A DNA stretch of 6,526 nucleotides from RYN-124 sp033851845 (GCA_033851845.1 JAWWOH010000137.1:1-6526); one strand, 5' to 3'. Counted from the first letter of the stretch, positions 1-6,236 are shown. The notes: generated from the sequence alone by a model not told the origin. Translations and numbers: made by a program.

Positions 1-246
1 GAGCGCCTCGAGGTCGTCGGAGCTGCGCGGCACGACGGCGGCCGCGTCGGGCTCGTGCCGGACGACCTCCCAGCCCCGCGGCGCTGTCAGCCGGCCGGCG
101 TGCGCCTCGCACAGGTCGTAGCAGTGCGGCTCGGCATGGGTGGCCAGCGGGCCGACGACCGCGGTCGAGTCGGCGTAGACGTAGGTGAGCGTGGCGACGG
201 CGGGCAGGCTGCATGCGGTGCGCGAGCACCGCCGTACCGGGCTCAC
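1..246 (-). CDS. DUF3499 family protein, N-terminal part (cut by window edge)
   Basis: Function is unknown; the family is actinobacterial and corresponds to Mycobacterium Rv3258c. The first 82 codons are visible, read from a GTG start at 246; the 3' end lies outside the window. The start is well fixed because the protein opens MSPVRRCSRTAC and no in-frame ATG or GTG lies in the gap upstream. Two cysteine groups stand out: C7 and C12 (C-x4-C) near the N-terminus, and C60 and C64 followed by H67 (HCYDLCEAH). This spacing suggests a small metal (zinc-ribbon-like) site, which is inference. Between them is the conserved segment LTYVYADSTAVVGPL, which with the cysteine blocks is how I recognised the family. 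No Shine-Dalgarno sequence is evident, so a leaderless or weakly initiated message is possible. It is divergent from the zincin-like gene at 313, an arrangement also seen for Rv3258c and Rv3259. In relatives manB lies downstream of it. Confidence 0.88.
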   Translation of the reverse strand, partial: MSPVRRCSRTACSLPAVATLTYVYADSTAVVGPLATHAEPHCYDLCEAHAGRLTAPRGWEVVRHEPDAAAVVPRSSDDLEAL

Positions 247-312
247 AGCGCGAGCCCCGGCGCTGCCCAGATGTCCACGGCGGGGACGGTAGCGCGATTA
301 GCCTGCCGGGTC
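247..312. promoter_or_regulatory. Divergent intergenic gap, probable back-to-back promoters
   Basis: These 66 nt separate two divergent starts (GTG at 246 on minus, GTG at 313 on plus), so both promoters should lie here or in the opposite gene. No clear -35/-10 pair is visible. GATTAG at 296-301 is a possible plus-strand -10 box that would give a very short or absent 5' leader for the GTG at 313. On the minus strand TAATCG or TACCGT could serve as -10 elements. An in-frame ATG at 271 is an alternative start for the plus-strand gene; if used, the gap shrinks to 24 nt. The promoter role rests on gene orientation, not on a strong motif. Confidence 0.35.
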
Positions 313-813
313 GTGACGACTCCCCGAAGCCGGCCGGGCCGCCGTGACCGGCGCGGTCGCGGCCTGCGCGGCCAGCTCGTGCCGCCCTCGGTGTCGGTAG
401 GGGGCCGCGACGTGCCGGTCCCGCTGTCGCAGACCCGCGGGGAGCGCTTCGACGACCTGGTCCTCGACGCGGTCGAGCACCTCGAGGAGCGCTGGGCCAC
501 GCAGCTGGAGGGTGTCGAGTTCGCGGTCGAGGACGTCCCGTCGCTGCCGCTGGGCGACGGGACGACGTACGACGACGACGTGATCGCGGACGAGACCGCG
601 GGCGGGTCGGTACCGCTGGGCCGGCTGCTCGGCCCGGCTGTCGACGACCTCGGCCGGCCGTCCCCCGCCCGCATCGTCGTCTACCGCCGCCCGCTCGAAG
701 CCCGGGCCGTCGACCGGATCGACCTCGCCGACCTCGTGCACGACGTCGTGGTCGACCAGGTTGCCCGGCTGCTCGGCCTGGACCCGGACGAGGTCGACCC
801 GTCTACCGGCTGA
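313..813 (+). CDS. Zincin-like 'metallopeptidase family' protein with degenerate active-site motif
   Basis: A 166-residue protein of the possible zinc metallopeptidase family (Zincin_1, PF06262 type), like Mycobacterium Rv3259. The N-terminus is very basic (RSRPGRRDRRGRGLRG, residues 5-20), followed by the conserved LVPPSV (22-27). RGERFDDLVLDAVEHLEERW (42-61) opens the helical domain, then comes a strand with VEFAVEDVP (68-76). RIVVYRRPLEAR (120-131) is the conserved segment before the active-site helix. Family members with activity carry HExxH; here the helix reads H143-D144-V-V-V147-D148-Q, so the glutamate is aspartate and the second histidine is valine. Catalysis by the usual mechanism is therefore doubtful, and a structural or binding role is possible. 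GTG 313 is chosen because homologs begin just before the basic stretch; ATG 271 is in frame and would add 14 residues. Neither has an obvious ribosome binding site. The last 11 nt overlap the convergent DUF5719 gene. Confidence 0.85.
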   Translation: MTTPRSRPGRRDRRGRGLRGQLVPPSVSVGGRDVPVPLSQTRGERFDDLVLDAVEHLEERWATQLEGVEFAVEDVPSLPLGDGTTYDDDVIADETAGGSVPLGRLLGPAVDDLGRPSPARIVVYRRPLEARAVDRIDLADLVHDVVVDQVARLLGLDPDEVDPSTG

Positions 814-2293
814 CGGCCACCTCGGGGTCGCGTCGCACGGCCGGCACCGGCACCCGCTGCGCCGCCCCCTGCAGCACCAGCATCGTCGTGAGCGGGCCGC
901 GCGACCCATGCTCGCGCAGGTAGCGGGCGGCGTAGACGGGCGCCGAACCGGGCGCCGGCCGGACCTCGACGGCGAGCCGACCGGTTGCCCCGGGCGGCAG
1001 GAAGGTCGACAGCTTCACCAGCGTCATCCGACCACCTGGCACGGTGACGCGCTTCGACGGCGGCAGCGGGCCGTCCCGGCCGACGATGGCGACCGGCGTG
1101 ACGTCGACGGTCGCGGCGGCACCGAGCGCCGTGAGGAACAACGTGCTCTCCGTGGGTCGATCGATGACGAGGTCGGTGAGCAGCGCCGGGCCGGACAACG
1201 GCTGCGCGGAACCGGCGTACGAGATCTCCCGGATCGGCCCGTCCTGCAGGTCGTAGACGAAGGCGCCGGCGATCACCGGACCGCCGTCGGACACGACGGT
1301 GACCGTCGCGGGTGCCTTGTCGGTCAGCGGTGCGAGCTCCGTCGCCAGCGTCGTGCCGGCAGGGACCTCGAGGGCGTCCATGCCGGTCGGGACGTACTGC
1401 CCGTCCGGCGTCGTCAGGTGCAGCGACACGATCGTCGGGTCAAGGCCGGGGTTGGTGACCGAGAGGATGCGCCGGCCCGGTCCCTGCGGCAGGCCTGGTA
1501 CGACGACGGTGGTCGCCGGCGGTTGTGCCTGCGGGACCCACTCGACCCCCTTGGGTGTCTTGCCGTCGAGCCGGGCGTGCCGGATGGCGGCGGCGACGCG
1601 GCCGCGCTGCACGACGACGTGGACCGACAGCCATTCCTTGTCCGGAGCGATCTGGTCCAGCGGGAAGGCGGCGCGCTTGCGGGGCGGGATGACGATCCCT
1701 CGCCCCGGTCGGGTGTCAGCCGGTCCGTCGCTGGTCCACACCACGACGTCGGCCAGCGCCGGGGTGTCGTCGGGGTTGGCCATGACCAGGGTGAGCGAGT
1801 CGCCGACCTGGGTCGAGCCGCCGACGAACCACGCCTGCGTCTTGGGCGCTTCGCACCGCAGTCCGGCCAGCCCACGCGAGCTGCCGCCCTCGCCGCGGGT
1901 GACCTGCTCGAGCTCGAGGCCGGCCGCCAAGGGCCCTCGAGCCGTCACCTCCAGCGCATCGCCGGTCAGCGTCGACCCGAGGTCGACGGCGACCTGACCG
2001 GGTCGGTCCACCGGCAGCCGGGCCGGGGCGCCGTGGGCGGCGAGCGGTTGCGCGAGCAGCCGGCCCGTCCCCGTGACGCCCTGCGCCGCCACGGCAACCC
2101 CCGCGCTGACCCGGGTGCGCAGCACGTCGCGGTCCTGTCGCAGGTCCGGGCAGATCGCACTCGCTCCCACGACGTCCGCGGTGGTCGCCGTCGTACCCGC
2201 CGTGCTGGTGTGGACCGGAAGCGCATCGGCGGCAGTGATGCCCGCGCCGAGCAGCGCCACCACGATCAGCAGGGACAACGACGGCCGGCTCAT
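803..2293 (-). CDS. DUF5719 family secreted protein
   Basis: A 496-residue protein of unknown function, matched to the actinobacterial DUF5719 family by its motifs and its position downstream of the glycosyltransferase. Residues 5-22 form a hydrophobic signal sequence with few charges, with a plausible signal peptidase I site after ADA (22-24); no lipobox cysteine follows. Only two cysteines occur, C48 (ICPD) and C147 (LRCEAP), likely a disulfide in the exported protein. The central part has repeated beta-type segments: WFVGGSTQVGDSLTLVMANP (155-174), a second NPG at 281-283, and closing VPAGT (310-314) and VPGG (418-421) turns, which suggests tandem beta-sandwich modules. The start is firm: ATG at 2293 overlaps the upstream stop as ATGA, with a GAGGAAG ribosome binding site (2301-2307) 7 nt upstream inside the preceding gene. 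A role as exported partner of the glycosyltransferase is inferred from coupling only. Confidence 0.88.
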   Translation of the reverse strand: MSRPSLSLLIVVALLGAGITAADALPVHTSTAGTTATTADVVGASAICPDLRQDRDVLRTRVSAGVAVAAQGVTGTGRLLAQPLAAHGAPARLPVDRPGQVAVDLGSTLTGDALEVTARGPLAAGLELEQVTRGEGGSSRGLAGLRCEAPKTQAWFVGGSTQVGDSLTLVMANPDDTPALADVVVWTSDGPADTRPGRGIVIPPRKRAAFPLDQIAPDKEWLSVHVVVQRGRVAAAIRHARLDGKTPKGVEWVPQAQPPATTVVVPGLPQGPGRRILSVTNPGLDPTIVSLHLTTPDGQYVPTGMDALEVPAGTTLATELAPLTDKAPATVTVVSDGGPVIAGAFVYDLQDGPIREISYAGSAQPLSGPALLTDLVIDRPTESTLFLTALGAAATVDVTPVAIVGRDGPLPPSKRVTVPGGRMTLVKLSTFLPPGATGRLAVEVRPAPGSAPVYAARYLREHGSRGPLTTMLVLQGAAQRVPVPAVRRDPEVAVSR

Positions 2294-5200
2294 GTGTCTG
2301 CTTCCTCGTCGACGACCTCGAGTCCGCGTCGGCGACGGGCGGCGGGCGCGGCGAGCACGAGCACGAAAGCAAGCGCGAGCAGCTGACCGGCCAGCGCGCG
2401 GTGCCGCGGGGCCTGGTCGTAGGACACGTCGAGGCGCCCACCCTCGGCCGGGAGGTCGAAGGCCTGCGCCCAGCCCCAGGCCGTTCGCCGGGCGAGCGGC
2501 CGGCCGTCGACGGAGGCCCGCCAGCCGCGGGTGGCAGCGTCGGCAAGGACGAGCAGGCGGCCCGGCGGGCCGGCGGGAAGCGCGGCTCGCGCGCTCTCCC
2601 GGCCGGCCGGCAACGTCGCGGGTGGAGCGACGCGCAGCAGCTCACGGCTGGGACCGCGGTCACCGCGCAGCGCGGCCGCTGCCAGCCCTGGCCGCAGCAC
2701 CGTCAGCCGCGCGGTCGGCGCGACCACGCGCCAGAGCAACGTGCGGCCACTGGCCCGCCGCGACAGCCCGGACTGCGCGTCGAGTGCGGCGGCGTACGGA
2801 CCGGCGGACGGGCCGGCGGGCAGGGCGACGTAGCGGACCGCCCGGGTCGCCAGGGCCTCGGCTGCGTCGCTCCCGCGGGCGGCGAGCAGGTCCGCGACGA
2901 TTGCGTCGAGCGCGGCCGCCTGGGCCGTGGGCAGCGGCGCGTCGCCGGTGCCGAGCAGGTCGGCACCCGCGCCGGTCAGCTCGTAGCCGACGACGCCCGG
3001 CCGGACCCGCAGCACGAGTGCGCGCAGCCCTGACGTGGTCGCCAGCTCCGCGCGCGCGAAGGCGGGCAGCACAACCGGGCCGCCGCGACGCACCGGATCG
3101 GCCGCGCCGCGGTCGACCCACGAGACGGCGGCCGCCGACGTGCCGACGGCGGCGCCGACGACGACGGCAGCGGCCGTGACCTGTCGCCAGCCGAAGTCGC
3201 TGTGCGCCAACCGGTTGCGCAGCTGGTCGCCGCCGACGAGACCGGCCGTGAGCAGACCCGCGCCGGCGACCTGCAGGGCCACACCGGGCCAGTGGCCCCG
3301 GCTCTGCAGGACCGCGGCAGCGCCGATCCCGGCGAGGGCAACGCCCCACCCGGCCAGCGCGATGCGGTGCGCATCCCGGCGCAGGAGCCCACCCAGTCCG
3401 GCCAGCAGCAGGCCGGCAGTGACCCAGAGCGCGGGTTCGGCCGGTCCACCGCTGTGCAGCAGGAGCAGGTGCCAGGCGGCGGTCGGCGCACCGGTCGGGG
3501 CGATGCCGGGACCGTCGAGCAACCGCTCCGGATGGTGGACCGCATCGGCGGACCAGGGCAGCAGGAGCAGAGCCGGTACGACGGCGACGACCACTGCGCA
3601 CAACACGCGTCGCAGCGAGAGCGTGACCGTGGCGGCGGCGAGCAGCAGCAGTCCGGCGAGCAGCCAGAGCAGTGGAGCGAAAGCGGCCGTCATGGCCAGC
3701 GCGAGACCGAGGCCCCAGGCCCGCCGCCAGGCCGGCCGACGGCGAGCGAGCAGCCCGGCAGCCGCCACCAGCAGCGGCGGGATGGCGATCTGCGCGATAG
3801 CGCCGTCGAGCCGGCCGGCGGCGATCGAACCGGTCGCGGTCGGCAGGAGCGCCCAGGTGACCGCCGCCCAGCCGCGCAGCAGTCGGTGGGACGTCAGCCG
3901 GCCGGCCGCCGCATAGGCCACGGCCGCGGCGATCGCGGGGCCGGCCAGCACCAGCACGTCGACCGCGAGCCAGGCCTTGCCGAGCAGCACGGTCGACAGC
4001 GCCGCGAGCACCGCGGTCGCAGGGTGAGCGGCGGCTGCGGTGCCGACCACGGCCGGGTGCCAGGCGGCGGCGTACGACGCCCACAGGTCCCCTGCCCCAG
4101 GCGGCGCCGGCAGCAGGCCGCCGCCGAGCAGGGCACCGCGGCGGACCGGAAGCAGGTCGCGCTCCGCCACCGCGGAGAGCAGCGCAACGGCCAGCGTGAC
4201 CAGGACCCCGGGGCGGAGAAGCAGCCGGCGGAGCGCCCCACCGCCCGGCGGCACGAGCTCGGCGAGCTCCTCCGGGCCCTCCGGGCCGGCGTCGCCCAGC
4301 GCGCCGAGCGGGTTGGCGCCGGGCGCCGCTCCACCGGACAGCCAGTCGGCCACCGCCTCGAGACGGGCTCGGGCCCGCCCACTGCGGCGAGCCAGCAGCG
4401 GCCGGATCGCCCGAGGCGGCACGCTCCGGCTGCGCGCCCGCTCGCGCCGGGCGGCGTGCAGTCGGCCCGGCCGGCCGAGCACCGATCCCAGCCCAGCCAG
4501 CTCGTCACCGGCCGCGGCGACCTGGCGGGTCAGCAGGTAGCCGATCGCCCGCAGCAGGCAGGCGATCACGAGCCGGGGCAGGGCAAGCAGCAGCCGGGGG
4601 CCGGCGGCGTGCGCGAGCAGCACGTACAGCGCATTGCGGCGGTCGATGCCGCCGGGCCGTCCGCCCGCCGACTGCAGCACCCGGCGGCCGGTCGTCGCCG
4701 CTCTGGCGTGCCGGATCCGCGCGGTCGGGACCACAACGACCCGGTGGCCCGCCGCGTTGACGCGCCAGCCCAGGTCGAGATCATCCCGGAAGACGGCGAG
4801 GTACGCATCCAGGCCGCCCAGCTCGTCCCAGACGTCTCGGCGGACCAGCGCACCAGCGGTGCCGACGGCGAGCACGTCGCGGACGGTGTCGTGCTGGCCC
4901 TGGTCGTACTCCCGCCGATCGAGACCGGTCTCGCGGTGGCCGGCCGGGTCGGTCGTCAGTCCGACCTCGACCAGGACGCGCGGATCCGCCCAGTCGCGGA
5001 CCTTCGGGCCGAGGAGGGCCGCGGACGGTGACTGCGCGGCGTACGCCAGCAGCGCCTCCAGCGCATCGGGCTCGACCGCGGCGTCGTCGTGGAGCAGCCA
5101 GATCCAGCGGGTCGCCGGTGCGCTGCGCAGCGCCGCCTCGACGGCCGCCCCGAAGGAGGTGCCCCGTGGCAGCTCGAGCACGCCGTCGTACGACGCCTTC

Positions 5201-5391
5201 AGCAGGTCGGCACTCGCGTCGGTGCTGCCGTTGTCGACGCACACGACGTACGCCGGCGAGACCGTTGACGCTGCCAGCGCGGCGAGCGCCTCGGGCAGCC
5301 AGCGCGCGCCGTCGGCGGCGACGAGCACAGCCGTGACGTCGACCGTCGACCGCGAGGGGACGACCTTGGGCGCGCGCGTGCGGGGAGGCAT
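2290..5391 (-). CDS. Large membrane glycosyltransferase, GT2 domain fused to multi-pass membrane region
   Basis: About 1033 residues. Residues 18-230 are a GT2 (GT-A fold) domain: VTAVLVAADGARWLPEAL (19-36), VCVDNGSTDAS (50-60), the metal and nucleotide-sugar DxD-like motif LLHDDAAVEP (99-108), GTAGALVRRDVWDELGG (177-193), and the acceptor/base region FRDDLDLGWR (201-210). One hydrophobic helix follows (about 263-288), then a basic cytoplasmic stretch, then roughly a dozen membrane segments between 394 and 757, including a loop with DLWASYAAAWHP (435-446). Residues 760-998 look extracytoplasmic; DAATRGWRASVDGRPL (951-966) and the GWAQAFDLP that follows resemble the C-terminal beta domain of GT-C/arabinofuranosyltransferase-like proteins. 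A final helix (1000-1017) and a short acidic tail end it. It probably builds or transfers an envelope glycan; donor and acceptor are unknown. ATG 5391 fits the family N-terminus; TTG 5439 would add 16 residues, and neither has a good ribosome binding site. A 136-nt gap follows whiB, with no strong terminator. Confidence 0.88.
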   Translation of the reverse strand: MPPRTRAPKVVPSRSTVDVTAVLVAADGARWLPEALAALAASTVSPAYVVCVDNGSTDASADLLKASYDGVLELPRGTSFGAAVEAALRSAPATRWIWLLHDDAAVEPDALEALLAYAAQSPSAALLGPKVRDWADPRVLVEVGLTTDPAGHRETGLDRREYDQGQHDTVRDVLAVGTAGALVRRDVWDELGGLDAYLAVFRDDLDLGWRVNAAGHRVVVVPTARIRHARAATTGRRVLQSAGGRPGGIDRRNALYVLLAHAAGPRLLLALPRLVIACLLRAIGYLLTRQVAAAGDELAGLGSVLGRPGRLHAARRERARSRSVPPRAIRPLLARRSGRARARLEAVADWLSGGAAPGANPLGALGDAGPEGPEELAELVPPGGGALRRLLLRPGVLVTLAVALLSAVAERDLLPVRRGALLGGGLLPAPPGAGDLWASYAAAWHPAVVGTAAAAHPATAVLAALSTVLLGKAWLAVDVLVLAGPAIAAAVAYAAAGRLTSHRLLRGWAAVTWALLPTATGSIAAGRLDGAIAQIAIPPLLVAAAGLLARRRPAWRRAWGLGLALAMTAAFAPLLWLLAGLLLLAAATVTLSLRRVLCAVVVAVVPALLLLPWSADAVHHPERLLDGPGIAPTGAPTAAWHLLLLHSGGPAEPALWVTAGLLLAGLGGLLRRDAHRIALAGWGVALAGIGAAAVLQSRGHWPGVALQVAGAGLLTAGLVGGDQLRNRLAHSDFGWRQVTAAAVVVGAAVGTSAAAVSWVDRGAADPVRRGGPVVLPAFARAELATTSGLRALVLRVRPGVVGYELTGAGADLLGTGDAPLPTAQAAALDAIVADLLAARGSDAAEALATRAVRYVALPAGPSAGPYAAALDAQSGLSRRASGRTLLWRVVAPTARLTVLRPGLAAAALRGDRGPSRELLRVAPPATLPAGRESARAALPAGPPGRLLVLADAATRGWRASVDGRPLARRTAWGWAQAFDLPAEGGRLDVSYDQAPRHRALAGQLLALAFVLVLAAPAARRRRGLEVVDEEADT

Positions 5392-5527
5392 GAGGGGCGG
5401 ACCGTGGTCGGCGGAACGCGAGAACCCACCGGCCGACAAGGCCTCGCGTGGACGGTGTGGGTGCCGGGGAAGAAAAGGTCCTGCTGGACTGCGGTTTCGA
5501 GCCTAGTGGCTGGCTGCCGGCGGTGGC

Positions 5528-5797
5528 TTACATCGCCTCGCGCTTGAGGCGGCGGCGCTCCCGCTCGGACAGCCCGCCCCAGATCCCGAACCGCTCGTCG
5601 TGCATCAGCGCGTACTCCAGGCACTCGCTCTTGACCTCGCAGCCGACGCAGATGCGCTTGGCCTCGCGGGTCGAGCCGCCCTTCTCCGGGAAGAACGCCT
5701 CGGGGTCGGTCTGGGCGCAGAGCGACTGCTCCTGCCAGGACAGCTCGGTGTCGTCGTCGTCGCTGTGGACGGCGGCCAGATACAGCGGCTCGCTCAT
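5528..5797 (-). CDS. whiB: WhiB-family iron-sulfur transcriptional regulator (WhiB/WhiB2 type)
   Basis: An 89-residue complete Wbl protein. Four cysteines, C27, C50, C53 and C59, have the family pattern C...C-x2-C-x5-C that binds a [4Fe-4S] cluster. The turn GIWGG (71-75) contacts the principal sigma factor region 4 in Wbl family members, and the basic tail RERRRLKREA (79-88) matches the DNA-contacting end. The segments CAQTDPEAFFPEKGGSTREAKRIC and CLEYALMHDERFGIWGGLSERE are those of the Streptomyces WhiB / Mycobacterium WhiB2 subgroup, as is the acidic N-terminus (DDDDTE, 13-18). In Streptomyces this protein works with WhiA to switch on sporulation septation genes; in mycobacteria WhiB2 is tied to cell division. 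The start at ATG 5797 is supported by a GAGGAG ribosome binding site at correct spacing; longer upstream readings in this frame have no support. The downstream order (glycosyltransferase, DUF5719) agrees with the assignment. Confidence 0.96.
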   Translation of the reverse strand: MSEPLYLAAVHSDDDDTELSWQEQSLCAQTDPEAFFPEKGGSTREAKRICVGCEVKSECLEYALMHDERFGIWGGLSERERRRLKREAM

Positions 5798-5801
5798 CTC
5801 G

Positions 5802-5808
5802 TCTCCTC
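5802..5808 (-). promoter_or_regulatory. whiB ribosome binding site
   Basis: On the minus strand the sequence reads GAGGAGA, with GGAG ending 5 nt before the ATG at 5797. It is a strong actinobacterial Shine-Dalgarno match and decides the whiB start against the longer open frame, which extends to 6070. Confidence 0.85.
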
Positions 5809-5821
5809 GACCCGTGCGCGA

Positions 5822-5835
5822 CCGGCGTGCGCCGG
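5822..5835. repeat. Short GC hairpin in whiB leader
   Basis: CCGGC at 5822-5826 and GCCGG at 5831-5835 flank a 4-nt loop. In the minus-strand transcript this 5-bp hairpin would form about 25 nt before the whiB start codon and 13 nt before its ribosome binding site. It may shape the leader; in DNA this GC-rich it can also be chance. Confidence 0.3.
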
Positions 5836-5882
5836 CCGTCGGATGTCTCCGGGAGAGCAGATCGACTGCGCGACCGGGGGGA

Positions 5883-5912
5883 ACGACACGCGTGGAATTA
5901 CACGCGTGTCGT
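5883..5912. promoter_or_regulatory. Perfect palindrome over the whiB promoter, candidate operator
   Basis: The left arm ACGACACGCGTG (5883-5894) and right arm CACGCGTGTCGT (5901-5912) are exact 12-bp inverted repeats around the 6-nt centre GAATTA. Each arm also contains the self-complementary CACGCGTG (5887-5894 and 5901-5908), so the site can be read as two 8-bp palindromic half-sites 14 bp apart. It covers the -10 box, part of the spacer and the likely start point, as expected for a repressor site. Each outer end carries GACAC on one strand, the reported core of Streptomyces WhiA sites; that link is only suggestive. A terminator is unlikely because no T-tract follows and the site sits on a promoter. 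Confidence 0.65.
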
Positions 5913-5926
5913 GCTACCGCTGTCAA
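5897..5926 (-). promoter_or_regulatory. Probable whiB promoter (principal sigma type)
   Basis: Read on the minus strand, a perfect -35 box TTGACA (complement of 5921-5926) is followed after 18 nt by TGTAAT (complement of 5897-5902), five of six matches to TATAAT. Transcription should start near 5890, giving a leader of roughly 92 nt before whiB. This is the only near-consensus promoter I see in the window, and it lies at a sensible distance from whiB. The downstream glycosyltransferase and DUF5719 gene may be read from it too, since the 136-nt gap after whiB shows no strong terminator. Confidence 0.72.
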
Positions 5927-6109
5927 GGGGTTCGGTGGTATTCGGGGAAACTTCTTCCGTACGCCGGGTGGCCGGATGATCACACTCCGGGTCCGCATTC
6001 GCCGCAAACCGGACACCTCCCGGCCACCTCGGCCGCCGGTGGCGGCCTGGCCCTGCGGCCGCGGCCTCACCGCCCGAAGCCCACCTCTGGAGCGCCTCGG
6101 CGCCCTCGC

Positions 6110-6170
6110 ACGATCAGGTTGGAGAGTCTCCGGCCGCCTGTGAGCGGGTCAAGCTCTCCAACCTGATCGT
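6110..6170. repeat. 17-bp perfect inverted repeat with nested hairpin, possible bidirectional terminator
   Basis: The left arm ACGATCAGGTTGGAGAG (6110-6126) is the exact reverse complement of 6154-6170. The 27-nt loop holds a smaller stem, CCGC (6134-6137) with GCGG (6144-6147). An exact 17-bp match is far beyond chance at this distance, and the arms are less GC-rich than their surroundings. It lies 173 nt past the stop of the right-hand gene and about 180 nt upstream of the whiB -35 box, so a terminator insulating whiB is a natural reading. There is no U-run after either arm, so it would be a non-classical actinobacterial terminator. A small repeated element, a processed RNA or a protein site are alternatives. 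Confidence 0.6.
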
Positions 6171-6220
6171 CAGGCGAGCCGACGACGGACCACCTGCCGC
6201 GAGGGACGTTCTGGAGCGCT

Positions 6221-6236
6221 CGCTTCCGCGGAAGCG
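6221..6236. repeat. 16-bp perfect palindrome CGCTTCCGCGGAAGCG
   Basis: The 16 bases are exactly self-complementary with no spacer. Its core TTCCGCGG (6224-6231) recurs in direct orientation at 6254-6261, 30 bp away. As RNA it could fold as a 6-bp stem with a CGCG tetraloop. It may be a protein binding site or part of the 3' end of the right-hand transcription unit; no T-tract follows. Confidence 0.45.

Noticed and set aside
761..2386. 541-codon plus-strand open frame opposite the DUF5719 gene
   Set aside because: The translation is a low-complexity Arg/Gly/Asp mixture, while the minus strand encodes a signal peptide, family motifs and a coupled start.
2660..4084. 474-codon minus-strand frame in another phase inside the glycosyltransferase
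   Set aside because: Arg- and Ala-rich shadow of the real frame, with no motif or ribosome binding site.
3202..5031. 609-codon plus-strand open frame opposite the glycosyltransferase
   Set aside because: It lies wholly antisense to a gene with clear GT2 motifs and membrane segments; its translation is Gln/Arg/Gly-rich without domains. Long antisense open frames are normal in DNA this GC-rich.
5392..5439. TTG 5439 as start of the glycosyltransferase
   Set aside because: The extra 16 residues are not family-like and the GAGG upstream is only 2 nt from the TTG. Not fully excluded, because ATG 5391 also lacks a clear ribosome binding site.
5470..5495. Possible terminator between whiB and the glycosyltransferase (GTCC-AGCA-GGAC followed by CTTTTCTT on the minus strand)
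   Set aside because: The stem is only 4 bp, too weak to call; it may at most cause some attenuation.
5798..6070. N-terminal extension of whiB to 6070 (180 residues)
   Set aside because: The added part covers the promoter, palindrome and leader, does not resemble Wbl proteins, and a strong ribosome binding site supports ATG 5797.
5448..6143. 231-codon plus-strand open frame across whiB and its upstream region
   Set aside because: Antisense to whiB over a third of its length, no recognisable domain, and it crosses the promoter and palindrome.
6110..6170. Terminal inverted repeats of an insertion sequence or a CRISPR unit
   Set aside because: Only 27 nt lie between the arms, there is no transposase, no flanking target duplication that I can see, and no further repeat copies in the window.
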